Shown: piece by piece, positions 14,021-21,417 of the stretch
Layout: the number at the start of each line of letters is the position of its first letter
Numbering within the stretch: position 1 is the first letter of the stretch
Source: Acholeplasmataceae bacterium UBA6235
GTDB taxonomy: Bacteria > Bacillota_I > Bacilli_A > Acholeplasmatales > UBA5453
Assembly: GCA_002441525.1 (NCBI GenBank)
Contig: DJWH01000067.1
Span: 11,576 to 42,654 of the forward strand
Direction of reading: 5' to 3'
DNA: 31,079 nucleotides
Notes under the pieces: generated by a model
Databases searched by the model: none
What the model was told of the DNA's origin: nothing
The model's input: only the letters and a program-made list of their open reading frames with translations
Position numbers and translations under genes: made by a program

Positions 14021-15694
14021 ATGAGCTTAATTAAAATTTTCGCCTTAGGCGGTCTCGGTGAAAACGGGAAAAATATGTATTGTGTTGATGTGGATAATCA
14101 ATTATTCATTTTAGATGCCGGGATTAAATACCCAACTTCTGAATTGTTTGGGGTCGATGAAATTGTACCAGATTATAAGGTATTAATCGACTTTTTACCA
14201 AAAATCAAAGGTTTTTTCATGACGCATGCCCATGAAGACCACATCGGTGCCTTATCACACATCTTAAAAGATATTAACGTGCCTGTGTACGCGACTAACT
14301 TCACCATGGAATTGATCAAAGACAACCTCAAAGAAGAGGGTTATGACTTAGAAAAGTTGAAACTCCATGTCATCAACCAAAATTCGATCATTAAATTTGA
14401 TCATGTTAAAATCACATTTTTCACAACCACACACTCCATTCCTGAAAGTGTGGGGGTTGCCATCAATACCATTGATGGATCAATCATTTACACATCCGAT
14501 TATACCTTTGACCAAAGTGCTGACCCACGCTATCAAACCGATTTCAAGAAAATCAATGAATTGGCTGAAAAGAAAGTGCTCTGTTTGCTGACGGAATCCC
14601 TTGGGTCAGGATTAGTTCTCAATGGATCCATTACCAAAGAGCTCGACCACGCCATCAATCAAGCGATTTCAAATGCGCCAGGCCGTGTCGTCGCGTCGCT
14701 GTTCTCATCCGACTTATTGAAGATTCAACGTGTCATTGACATCGCATTAAAACATAAAAAACGCATCGCCATCATCGGACGCCGTGCCCAACGCATCGTC
14801 GATATCGCGATTGAAATGAACTATTTAAATATTCCAAAAGAGTCTTTAATCGCACTACGATACATCGATGATAAAAACAAAAACGATGATAAAGACATTG
14901 TTGCGTTAGTCACTGGAAATCGCCATGAACCCTTCTTCATGTTACAACGCATGTGCAAAAAGGCAGACCGTTTAATTCACATCGATGAGAACGATTCTGT
15001 TTTAGTGGTCGCTTCTCCAATACCAGGGACTGAAAAGATGGCAGCTAAAACCTTAGATATCTTGTATCGTACAGATGCGAAAGTGACTGTGATAGATAAA
15101 AAGATTCTAACCACATCACACGCCACAGCCGATGAAATCAAGATGATGATGAATATGCTTAAACCACGCTACATTTTACCGGTCATCGGTGAATACCGCA
15201 TGCAATACGCTGTGCAAAAATTGGCGATGGAAATGGGTTATCAAAAAGACGATGTATTCTTAATGGATAATGGCGACGCACTGGTCTTTAAAGACGGTGA
15301 ACCAGATGTTCAAAGAGCACGTTTCCGCAGCGGCGATATCCTCATTGATGGGTCCGCGATTGGGGATGTCAATGACATTGTCATCCACGACCGTGAACTG
15401 TTATCCGAAGATGGTGTATTGCTCATCGTTGCGAACATCAATCCACGCTCTAAACGCATTTTGGGCGAGATTGAAATCGTCACCAAAGGCTTTGTTTACG
15501 TCAAAGAATCCGAACAACTTTTAAAAGAAGTCAAAGATTTATTCATCAAAGCCTGCGACAAACACCTTAAAGGCAAATACATCAATTGGAATGAACTCAA
15601 AACCAATGTTAGGGAAGACATCAATAAGTTTTTATACAAAGAAACCAAACGCAGTCCAATCACCATCCCTGTGATTATTGCGACGGAAATATAA
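14021..15694 (+). CDS. rnj: Ribonuclease J
   Basis: 557 residues, metallo-beta-lactamase/beta-CASP RNase with 5'-3' exonuclease and endonuclease activity; the main mRNA decay and maturation enzyme of Firmicutes. The N-terminus MSLIKIFALGGLGENGKNMY is typical. The zinc motif THAHEDHIG (68-76) gives His69, His71, Asp73 and His74, and further metal and beta-CASP motifs follow (TTTHSIPES; LTESLGS; a C-terminal region with SHATADEIKMM and PVIGEYRMQ). The full-length C-terminal domain is present. The next gene starts one base after the stop (TAATATG), so the two share an mRNA. I cannot distinguish J1 from J2 by sequence alone. Confidence 0.96.
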   Translation: MSLIKIFALGGLGENGKNMYCVDVDNQLFILDAGIKYPTSELFGVDEIVPDYKVLIDFLPKIKGFFMTHAHEDHIGALSHILKDINVPVYATNFTMELIKDNLKEEGYDLEKLKLHVINQNSIIKFDHVKITFFTTTHSIPESVGVAINTIDGSIIYTSDYTFDQSADPRYQTDFKKINELAEKKVLCLLTESLGSGLVLNGSITKELDHAINQAISNAPGRVVASLFSSDLLKIQRVIDIALKHKKRIAIIGRRAQRIVDIAIEMNYLNIPKESLIALRYIDDKNKNDDKDIVALVTGNRHEPFFMLQRMCKKADRLIHIDENDSVLVVASPIPGTEKMAAKTLDILYRTDAKVTVIDKKILTTSHATADEIKMMMNMLKPRYILPVIGEYRMQYAVQKLAMEMGYQKDDVFLMDNGDALVFKDGEPDVQRARFRSGDILIDGSAIGDVNDIVIHDRELLSEDGVLLIVANINPRSKRILGEIEIVTKGFVYVKESEQLLKEVKDLFIKACDKHLKGKYINWNELKTNVREDINKFLYKETKRSPITIPVIIATEI

Positions 15695-15695
15695 T

Positions 15696-16427
15696 ATGTT
15701 CAATAAAATACTCTATGGGGTTGTGACCCTAATCTTAGTGGTTGTAATTTATATTTCTTCACTGCTAGGCATCATTTATGAACGTCAAGCCATTTTATTA
15801 GAACAATTGATCGATGAATCGATAGAAGAACGCGATTTTACCAAATACATCAAGTATTCATCCTTGTATTATAATGAATTGACACCGACGACCATCAATG
15901 ACCACAACGACTATTTGGTTACCTATTTCCAAACGGTTGAAACCGATCGTGAAGGTAAAACCATCAGTCAATTGATTGTCTTTGTCATGGCAAATAATGA
16001 AGTTACGATGAGCGATACTGAAAAAAATGAAGCGGATCAAACCCGTATGGAAGTCTGGTCTGGTACGAATAAACTATATTCCACCAAAGACGATGACATT
16101 TATAAAGATTTCGCCATCAGCTGGGGTTTAAAAGAACAATCATTTTATTACTATAACTTCTTAATTGAAGACAACCAATTTGATGTGAAACTATTTGATT
16201 ATTTAGGGTTTGTCATTGAAATTGCATCCATCGATACACCAGTAGTGGACTTGAGTGATGAAGATGCCATCCGCGATGCTGGGTTCTTAACCTCTTACAC
16301 TGTGGATGAAATTGAAGTGATGTTAAAGATTGAAGACCATGTATGGAAAATCTATTTGTACATTGGTATTTTTATGGTGATTGATATCGCTTTTGCCTTC
16401 TTTATTTTCAGAAAAAAATCAGCGTAA
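15696..16427 (+). CDS. Uncharacterised bitopic membrane protein co-transcribed with rnj
   Basis: 243 residues; family not recognised. TM helices at about 6-27 and 217-238 frame a roughly 190-residue soluble domain rich in Asp, Glu, Tyr and Thr, which by the positive-inside rule (KSA tail and RKK at the C-terminus, N-terminal Lys) should be outside the cell. Start ATG 15696 follows the rnj stop by a single base; an earlier in-frame TTG (15678) inside rnj is less likely. The tight coupling with rnj suggests co-expression but not necessarily joint function. A strong terminator follows. Confidence 0.82.
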   Translation: MFNKILYGVVTLILVVVIYISSLLGIIYERQAILLEQLIDESIEERDFTKYIKYSSLYYNELTPTTINDHNDYLVTYFQTVETDREGKTISQLIVFVMANNEVTMSDTEKNEADQTRMEVWSGTNKLYSTKDDDIYKDFAISWGLKEQSFYYYNFLIEDNQFDVKLFDYLGFVIEIASIDTPVVDLSDEDAIRDAGFLTSYTVDEIEVMLKIEDHVWKIYLYIGIFMVIDIAFAFFIFRKKSA

Positions 16428-16435
16428 GAGATGTG

Positions 16436-16461
16436 AAAACGACCTGCACTGGTCGTTTTTT
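16436..16461 (+). terminator. Terminator of the rnj operon
   Basis: AAAACGACC (16436-16444), loop TGCACT, GGTCGTTTT (16451-16459), then further T. It insulates the glucan locus from upstream transcription. Confidence 0.9.
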
Positions 16462-16550
16462 ACTATGTAAACCCTTTGAATATAAAGATTCTAGTGTTTG
16501 GATATGCTGAATTTAAACTTAGACACACTGAAATTAAATGCTTGAAACCC

Positions 16551-16578
16551 TTTACAATTTTTTTTTGTACGCTATAAT
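16551..16578 (+). promoter_or_regulatory. Promoter P1 of the first glucan operon
   Basis: TTTACA (16551-16556), 16-base spacer, TATAAT (16573-16578). The predicted start is near 16585, directly before the LacI-type operator at 16588. The stretch between the rnj terminator and P1 also holds two similar 11-mers (CTGAATTTAAA at 16507, CTGAAATTAAA at 16528) spaced 21 bases apart. Confidence 0.75.
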
Positions 16579-16587
16579 GGAAAGTAA

Positions 16588-16601
16588 GGAAACCGATTTC
16601 C
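16588..16601 (+). promoter_or_regulatory. LacI-type operator O1
   Basis: GGAAACCGATTTCC is a near-palindrome around a central CG, the shape bound by LacI-family dimers. It lies just downstream of the P1 -10 box, where binding would block initiation or early elongation. It shares 13 of 14 bases with O2 and O3. The preceding block ATGGAAAGTAAG is also conserved at O2. Confidence 0.88.
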
Positions 16602-16620
16602 AAACAGCGCGAGGTGTCAC

Positions 16621-19131
16621 ATGGGAACGATTAATAAATACAATTTAAAGGGATTCAATGGGTACTATTTCCCGCTTTTCAATAAGACGGGATTCATGTC
16701 ATATGTCACGCCAACACTCTCAGGCGATATTAAATTAGACTATCATCATTATGTCACTGAACCTTTCTCGGAAAAAGATTTGGTCAACAGTCTTTTTTCG
16801 CGCAATATCATTTTTAGCGTCGATGGCAAATCATACCATCTAAACGGCAATACGGCTTTACAACAAAACGATTCGTTAGATTTGGAAGTAGGTCCACTTT
16901 ATCAAATCGTCACACGTAAAAATAAGGCACATCAAATCGAAATCACGTCATTTATTGTGAATGATGAACCGATTGAAGTCCATCAAGTGGTTTTCACCAA
17001 TCTTAAAAAATCTGCTGTAAAACTGAAGGTTTTAACGGCATCACCGTTATATGGTAGAAGTGCAGATAATCTTCGAGACCACCGTCATGTAACATCTTTA
17101 TTGAATCGTATTTGGGTGAAAGACCATTTAATTCAACTCAATCCAACATTGTCATTTGATGAACGTGGTCATAAACCCAATGATGTTTTTTATGGTTTTC
17201 ATGCGAAATCAGAGGATTTAAAAATTGAAGCGTATTATCCTTCATTAGATGAATTCATTGGTAACGGCAATTTACTATTCCCAAAACCACGTCAAGCATC
17301 CAATGTTGGTGACTGTGTCGAAGGCTATGAAGCCATGGGTGGTATACAATTTGAGACCGTCAACGTTCTACCAAATGCATCAGTTACACTTTACATGGGT
17401 TTTTCTGCGAGCTATAAAGATGAACTGGCAACCTTGAATCGATTTTTAAATAAAAAAGCATTTACCCAAGCTTTCGAAGCCTCTAAAGCGTACTGGCTCG
17501 ATGAAGTATCGAGACTACAATTTACTTACGGCAGTGCTTCTAAAACCGCTTTACTCGATATGGTTGCTATCCAACCCATTCTCAGACGTTTCTTTGGCAA
17601 TTCCTATATGCCACACCATGACTATGGTAAAGGCGGTAAAGGATGGCGTGATCTATGGCAAGATTTATTGTCATTAATCATGTACAATGACCCAACCGTC
17701 AAAGAATCCTTAGTCAATAACTTCGCTGGTATTCGTATCGATGGTTCTAACGCAACCATCATTGGATCCAAAAAAGGTGAGTTTAAAGCCGATCGAAACA
17801 ACATCGTGCGTGTTTGGAGCGACCACGGTGCGTGGCCACTCATCACCACACTCATGTATGTGCATGAGACTGGGGATTTGGAATTCTTATGGATCAATAC
17901 CCCTTATTTCGACGATCAATTCACACATTACACCAAACAAACCAAACAAAACTTTCCTAAGGATTACGTCCTAAGGGTTAACAATCAGCCTTATCAAGGC
18001 ACCATTTACGAACACTTACTTCTAGAAAACGTGGTTGCAGCACTGAATATCGGTGAACAAGGTTTTATCAAACTAGAGGATGCTGACTGGAACGATGGTC
18101 TCGATATGGCAACCAAACGAGGGGAAACATTGGCGTTCACTCATTTCTACGCGAATAACCTCCGTATGTTGGCTGAGATTTTAGAAGTTTCCAATCAACC
18201 TCAAATTACCTTATTCAAATCTTTGGCTGAACTCAGCTTGAATGTCCATAAAAATGCGAATTTAGAAAGATTCTTTGATGATGTTCGTCAGTTCCATGGA
18301 GAAGTGGTATCTGTGGATACACAAGCATTGATTCGTGCCCTCAAAGCGAAAGCCAAAGCCATGATTAAACACTTAGAATCCTTTGGGGTTCATCCGAATG
18401 GGGCATTACAATCCTATATTGATAATGATGGTTTATTCTTAGACCGTAAAGATACGTTGTCCTTAACTGGTCAAGCCATGGCATTATTGTCTGAAACTGT
18501 ATCTAAAAAACGAGCAGCGCGTATCGCCATCGAAACGAAGAAAGCTTTATTTGACGCCAACATTGGTGGTTATAAACTCAATTCCAATTTCAATGAAGTC
18601 AAACTCAACATGGGTAGAGCCTATGGTTTTGCTTATGGCCATAAAGAAAACGGCGCTGTGTTCTCACACATGGCTGTGATGTATGCCTATGGGTTATACC
18701 AATATGATTTGGTAGCCTATGGTCATCAAGCCATCAACGCACTTATGAACCGCGCTATACACAAGGATGCGAATATGCTGGCAGGTATCCCTGAGTACTT
18801 CACACCTAAAGGGGAAGGTAAGTACAGTTATTTAACAGGTTCCGCTTCTTGGCTATTGAAATTGCTTAGGACGGAAGTCTTTGGTATTCAAATGCATTTA
18901 GGTACACTCACCCTCCATCCAAAACTCATGAAATCCGATTTCATCGATGGTAAAGTTTCAATTGAAACTTATTTGTTTGGACAAAAGAGACGTATTACCT
19001 ATCATAACCCTAAAGGCTTGTCCTATGGTAAATACGAGATTAGAAGCATCCACATGAACCAACGTTTGGTACCAAACTACTTTGTTGAACTCGAAGGCGA
19101 TTTGGAGGTGCTTTTAGATGAAAGGTATTGA
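16621..19131 (+). CDS. GH94 family glycoside phosphorylase, probable laminaribiose / beta-1,3-oligoglucan phosphorylase
   Basis: 836 residues, no signal peptide, so cytoplasmic. The family carries out inverting phosphorolysis of a beta-glucosyl disaccharide or oligosaccharide to alpha-glucose-1-phosphate. The N-terminal beta-sandwich domain (about 1-280) is followed by an (alpha/alpha)6 barrel with GKGWRDLWQDLLSL, WSDHGAWPL, and the catalytic-acid motif DADWNDGLD (general acid Asp492), then a C-terminal beta domain. GH94 covers cellobiose, chitobiose and laminaribiose specificities. The neighbouring GH16 gene and the known laminaribiose phosphorylase of Acholeplasma laidlawii point to beta-1,3 linkage (inference). 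RBS GAGGTG (16611-16616). First gene of the P1 operon under O1. It overlaps the next gene by 14 bases. Confidence 0.88.
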   Translation: MGTINKYNLKGFNGYYFPLFNKTGFMSYVTPTLSGDIKLDYHHYVTEPFSEKDLVNSLFSRNIIFSVDGKSYHLNGNTALQQNDSLDLEVGPLYQIVTRKNKAHQIEITSFIVNDEPIEVHQVVFTNLKKSAVKLKVLTASPLYGRSADNLRDHRHVTSLLNRIWVKDHLIQLNPTLSFDERGHKPNDVFYGFHAKSEDLKIEAYYPSLDEFIGNGNLLFPKPRQASNVGDCVEGYEAMGGIQFETVNVLPNASVTLYMGFSASYKDELATLNRFLNKKAFTQAFEASKAYWLDEVSRLQFTYGSASKTALLDMVAIQPILRRFFGNSYMPHHDYGKGGKGWRDLWQDLLSLIMYNDPTVKESLVNNFAGIRIDGSNATIIGSKKGEFKADRNNIVRVWSDHGAWPLITTLMYVHETGDLEFLWINTPYFDDQFTHYTKQTKQNFPKDYVLRVNNQPYQGTIYEHLLLENVVAALNIGEQGFIKLEDADWNDGLDMATKRGETLAFTHFYANNLRMLAEILEVSNQPQITLFKSLAELSLNVHKNANLERFFDDVRQFHGEVVSVDTQALIRALKAKAKAMIKHLESFGVHPNGALQSYIDNDGLFLDRKDTLSLTGQAMALLSETVSKKRAARIAIETKKALFDANIGGYKLNSNFNEVKLNMGRAYGFAYGHKENGAVFSHMAVMYAYGLYQYDLVAYGHQAINALMNRAIHKDANMLAGIPEYFTPKGEGKYSYLTGSASWLLKLLRTEVFGIQMHLGTLTLHPKLMKSDFIDGKVSIETYLFGQKRRITYHNPKGLSYGKYEIRSIHMNQRLVPNYFVELEGDLEVLLDERY

Positions 19132-19522
19132 AATCCATCAATTTAATGGCATTGGGTATCAAAAATTATTTCATTTTCAATCTTGGCGCATAGCGATACT
19201 CAATTATATCGATGAATTGTTGCCGGAAAACATCCATCGTTTTCAAGCCCATAATTTAACCGATGAGGCTTTTGTGTTACTCGATGGTGCATGTACATTA
19301 TTCATCTATGAAGATGATCAAATCGTGCCTATCCACATGGAAAAGCATCAAATTTATAACATTAAAAAAGGGGTATTTCATTCACATACCCTCTCTAAAA
19401 CATGCAAATTATTGATCATTGAAGAAGAAAATACATCGGATGATAATTCACCGATGATGTACTTAACATTAGAACAACGCAATCAATTGGTTGCATTAGC
19501 GAGGTTAAATCATGGCTTATAA
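19118..19522 (+). CDS. Small cupin-like protein of the glucan operon, function unknown
   Basis: 134 residues. The pattern LLDGACTLFIYEDDQ followed by HQIYNIKKGVFHSHTL looks like the two cupin motifs of a single-domain beta-barrel. Only part of the usual His/Glu metal ligand set is evident, so metal binding is uncertain. Start ATG 19118 lies inside the end of the GH94 gene (14-base overlap), with GAGGTG upstream, and its end overlaps the GH16 gene by 11 bases, so translation of all three is coupled. Such tight embedding argues for a role in handling the same sugars (isomerase, epimerase or sugar-sensing), but no function can be assigned. Confidence 0.8.
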   Translation: MKGIEIHQFNGIGYQKLFHFQSWRIAILNYIDELLPENIHRFQAHNLTDEAFVLLDGACTLFIYEDDQIVPIHMEKHQIYNIKKGVFHSHTLSKTCKLLIIEEENTSDDNSPMMYLTLEQRNQLVALARLNHGL

Positions 19523-20246
19523 GTTATTGTGGCAAGACAGTTTTAATCAAGATGGTAAACCCGATGAATCGATTTGGGGCTATGAAACGGGTGGTCATGG
19601 TTTTGGTAATGGGGAAGCTCAGTACTATACCGACCGTCTCGAAAATGCGTTTGTCAAGGATGGGATTTTGAATATTGTTGCATACAAAGAAGATTATCAA
19701 AAGAACCACTATACCTCTGCGAAACTGACGACTTATGGAAAAAAATCCATTTTATTTGGGCGTGTTGAGGTATCCGCTAAACTCCCTTTGGGTCATGGCA
19801 CTTGGCCAGCGATATGGTTATTATCTGACGCATTTAAAGCAGGCACATCTTGGCCACTTTGTGGTGAAATTGATTTGATGGAACACGTGGGACATCACCC
19901 TGGGTTCGTTCATTTCTCATTACATTCTAAAAGTTATAACCATTTAAATCACCTTCAACCTACCCACATCGTTGAAGATATGAAGCTCACCGAAGGGTTC
20001 CATGAGTATGCATTTGAATGGGATGAAACAGAATTGCGTTTCTTTATTGATCAAAAACACCATGTCACCTTCCATAAAGGGGATGAACATCGATTGACAG
20101 ATATTGGCGGTTGGCCATTCCATCAGCCATTCTACCTTATATTGAATTTAGCCTTGGGCGGTTGGTGGGGCGGTAAAATCGATGATTCGATATTTCCTGT
20201 CACCATGCAATTCAAATACGTCAAAGTATACGAAAGGATTGGATAG
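19512..20246 (+). CDS. GH16 endo-beta-1,3-glucanase (laminarinase-like), cytoplasmic
   Basis: 244 residues forming one complete GH16 jelly-roll domain. The catalytic motif GEIDLMEHVG gives nucleophile Glu119, Asp121 and acid/base Glu124; the EIDxxE spacing is that of laminarinases (beta-bulge type). Substrate-cleft aromatics are seen in GHGTWPAIWLLS (94-105) and GGWPFHQPFYLILNLALGGWWGG near the C-terminus. There is no signal peptide, lipobox or cell-wall anchor, whereas most GH16 laminarinases are secreted. Here the enzyme should cut imported beta-1,3-gluco-oligosaccharides inside the cell and feed the phosphorylases. Its start overlaps the cupin gene. The LacI gene follows after 2 bases. Confidence 0.93.
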   Translation: MAYKLLWQDSFNQDGKPDESIWGYETGGHGFGNGEAQYYTDRLENAFVKDGILNIVAYKEDYQKNHYTSAKLTTYGKKSILFGRVEVSAKLPLGHGTWPAIWLLSDAFKAGTSWPLCGEIDLMEHVGHHPGFVHFSLHSKSYNHLNHLQPTHIVEDMKLTEGFHEYAFEWDETELRFFIDQKHHVTFHKGDEHRLTDIGGWPFHQPFYLILNLALGGWWGGKIDDSIFPVTMQFKYVKVYERIG

Positions 20247-20248
20247 TT

Positions 20249-21256
20249 TTGAAAAGAACCATTTATACGATTGCTTCAGAGCTTGGCTTATCCCCGGGTA
20301 CCATTTCGAAAGTCATCAATCGTACCGGGAACGTCTCTGAGGAAACCCGTGAACGTGTCCTAGCCCACATCAAAGAAGTTGGGTATGTACCGGTTACGTC
20401 AGCACGCATGTTAAAATCCAAACGCAGCTATACCATTGGTGTCGTCTTTTCTGAAGATCTACACATTGGTCTTGAACACCCGTTCTTTTCCTCCATTCTT
20501 CAACATTTCAAAAACTATGTTGAGAATGAAGGCTATGAATTGTCTTTTATTGTGTCTAAATTAGGCAATAACCGTATGAGTTATTATGAATGGTGCATGA
20601 ATAAAAAAGTCGATGGGGTTTACATTGTGGTCGGTGACTATGGCGATGAAGGGTTATATGAACTCGCGAAGAAACATATCCCATGCGTTTCCACCGATAT
20701 CCTCATTCCGGGTATCCATTCCATCATTTCAGACAATATCATGGGTATTCAATTGAGTTTAGATCATTTATATCTAACCAATCGGTTAAAATCTGTTGGT
20801 CTAATTGCAGGACCACAACAATCGAAAGCTTTTTTTGAACGTTATGAAGCATTTAAAGCATATCACGCCGATCATCAACTAGCGATTCGACCAGAACACG
20901 TCGTTTTCGCAGAATCATTCGGTTTCACCTCGGGTTATCAGGCAGCATTAAAACTGATTGAAAACCCACTACCAGAAGGCTTATTGGTTGGGTCAGACGA
21001 CATCGCTTTAGGTGTCCTTAAAGCATTCAAAGATAAAGGCATTCGAATCCCACAAGACATTCAAATCATCGGTTACGATGATATCGCATTCGCCAAACAC
21101 TTCACACCAGCTTTAACCACTGTAAAACAGGACCGTGAATTGATCGCAACCACAGCGGCGAAGAAACTGTTACAACTGATCAATAATCCGAACATAAAAG
21201 TCGAAGAAGTGATTCGAATACCAGTAGAACTGGTGCTTCGAGAAACGACTCGATAA
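20249..21256 (+). CDS. LacI-family transcriptional regulator of the glucan locus
   Basis: 335 residues starting with TTG, with AAAGGA about 10 bases upstream. The N-terminal helix-turn-helix IASELGLSPGTISKVINRTG (8-27) and hinge helix are followed by a periplasmic-binding-protein-like effector domain (about 60-330; LLVGSDDIALGVLKAF, IIGYDDIAFAKHFTPALTTV). It probably binds a beta-1,3-gluco-oligosaccharide or sugar phosphate. Three matching operators (O1-O3) flank its own operon and the next, so it likely represses both and itself. It lies 2 bases after the GH16 stop. No terminator follows, so P1 transcripts may run into the second operon. Confidence 0.93.
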   Translation: MKRTIYTIASELGLSPGTISKVINRTGNVSEETRERVLAHIKEVGYVPVTSARMLKSKRSYTIGVVFSEDLHIGLEHPFFSSILQHFKNYVENEGYELSFIVSKLGNNRMSYYEWCMNKKVDGVYIVVGDYGDEGLYELAKKHIPCVSTDILIPGIHSIISDNIMGIQLSLDHLYLTNRLKSVGLIAGPQQSKAFFERYEAFKAYHADHQLAIRPEHVVFAESFGFTSGYQAALKLIENPLPEGLLVGSDDIALGVLKAFKDKGIRIPQDIQIIGYDDIAFAKHFTPALTTVKQDRELIATTAAKKLLQLINNPNIKVEEVIRIPVELVLRETTR

Positions 21257-21273
21257 AACAAAAACAAAAACAC

Positions 21274-21302
21274 TTGTAAACGATTACACATTGTGATATT
21301 AT
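21274..21302 (+). promoter_or_regulatory. Promoter P2 of the second glucan operon
   Basis: TTGTAA (21274-21279), 17-base spacer, TATTAT (21297-21302) with TG one base upstream (extended -10). An alternative -10 TATAAT overlaps at 21300-21305 but then has no good -35. The 5' leader to the next gene is about 110 bases and carries O2, a hairpin and O3. Confidence 0.65.
21275..21288 (+). promoter_or_regulatory. Catabolite-responsive element (cre), CcpA site
   Basis: TGTAAACGATTACA matches the Gram-positive cre consensus TGWNANCGNTNWCA at every defined position and overlaps the P2 -35 box, a repressing location. It differs from the O1-O3 sequence, so a second LacI/GalR-family protein (CcpA) is the likely binder. 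No ccpA gene is in the window. Confidence 0.75.
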
Positions 21303-21318
21303 AATTATATGGAAAGTG

Positions 21319-21332
21319 AGAAACCGATTTCC
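21319..21332 (+). promoter_or_regulatory. LacI-type operator O2
   Basis: AGAAACCGATTTCC, identical over 14 bases to O3 and 13/14 to O1. It lies about 10 bases after the predicted P2 start. The upstream block ATGGAAAGTGAG (21309-21320) parallels that before O1. Confidence 0.88.
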
Positions 21333-21339
21333 TAAAATA

Positions 21340-21353
21340 TGTAAGCGTTTTTA
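21340..21353 (+). promoter_or_regulatory. Possible second cre-like site
   Basis: TGTAAGCGTTTTTA matches the cre consensus except for T instead of C at position 13. It lies downstream of P2 and would act as a roadblock if used. Weak support. Confidence 0.3.
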
Positions 21354-21355
21354 AT

Positions 21356-21380
21356 AAAGGTGGCACAGGGTGCACCCTTT
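21356..21380 (+). other. Leader hairpin between O2 and O3
   Basis: AAAGGTG (21356-21362) pairs with CACC and TTT (21373-21376, 21378-21380; one bulged C). The inner CAC/GTG (21364-21366 / 21370-21372) lengthens the stem. No T tract follows, so it is not a terminator. It may stabilise the mRNA 5' end or be incidental. Confidence 0.4.
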
Positions 21381-21393
21381 AATTGTTAAATTA

Positions 21394-21407
21394 AGAAACC
21401 GATTTCC
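21394..21407 (+). promoter_or_regulatory. LacI-type operator O3, abutting the ribosome-binding site
   Basis: AGAAACCGATTTCC, identical to O2, ends directly at GGAGG (21408-21412), the RBS of the next gene. The centres of O2 and O3 are 75 bases apart, close to seven helical turns, suitable for cooperative binding or looping by a tetrameric regulator or two dimers. Confidence 0.85.
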
Positions 21408-21417
21408 GGAGGACAAA

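Noticed and set aside
14534..14547. CAAACCGATTTCAA, sharing 11 bases with the LacI operators
   Set aside because: It is inside the rnj coding sequence (encoding Q-T-D-F), lacks the outer symmetric bases, and is far from any promoter; chance match.
21356..21380. Leader hairpin considered as attenuator of the second glucan operon
   Set aside because: No T tract follows and no alternative pairing or leader peptide was found, so it is kept only as a structural note.
21370..21417. Upstream GTG start for the large phosphorylase
   Set aside because: It would place operator O3 and the GGAGG RBS within the coding region; ATG 21418 has correct spacing.
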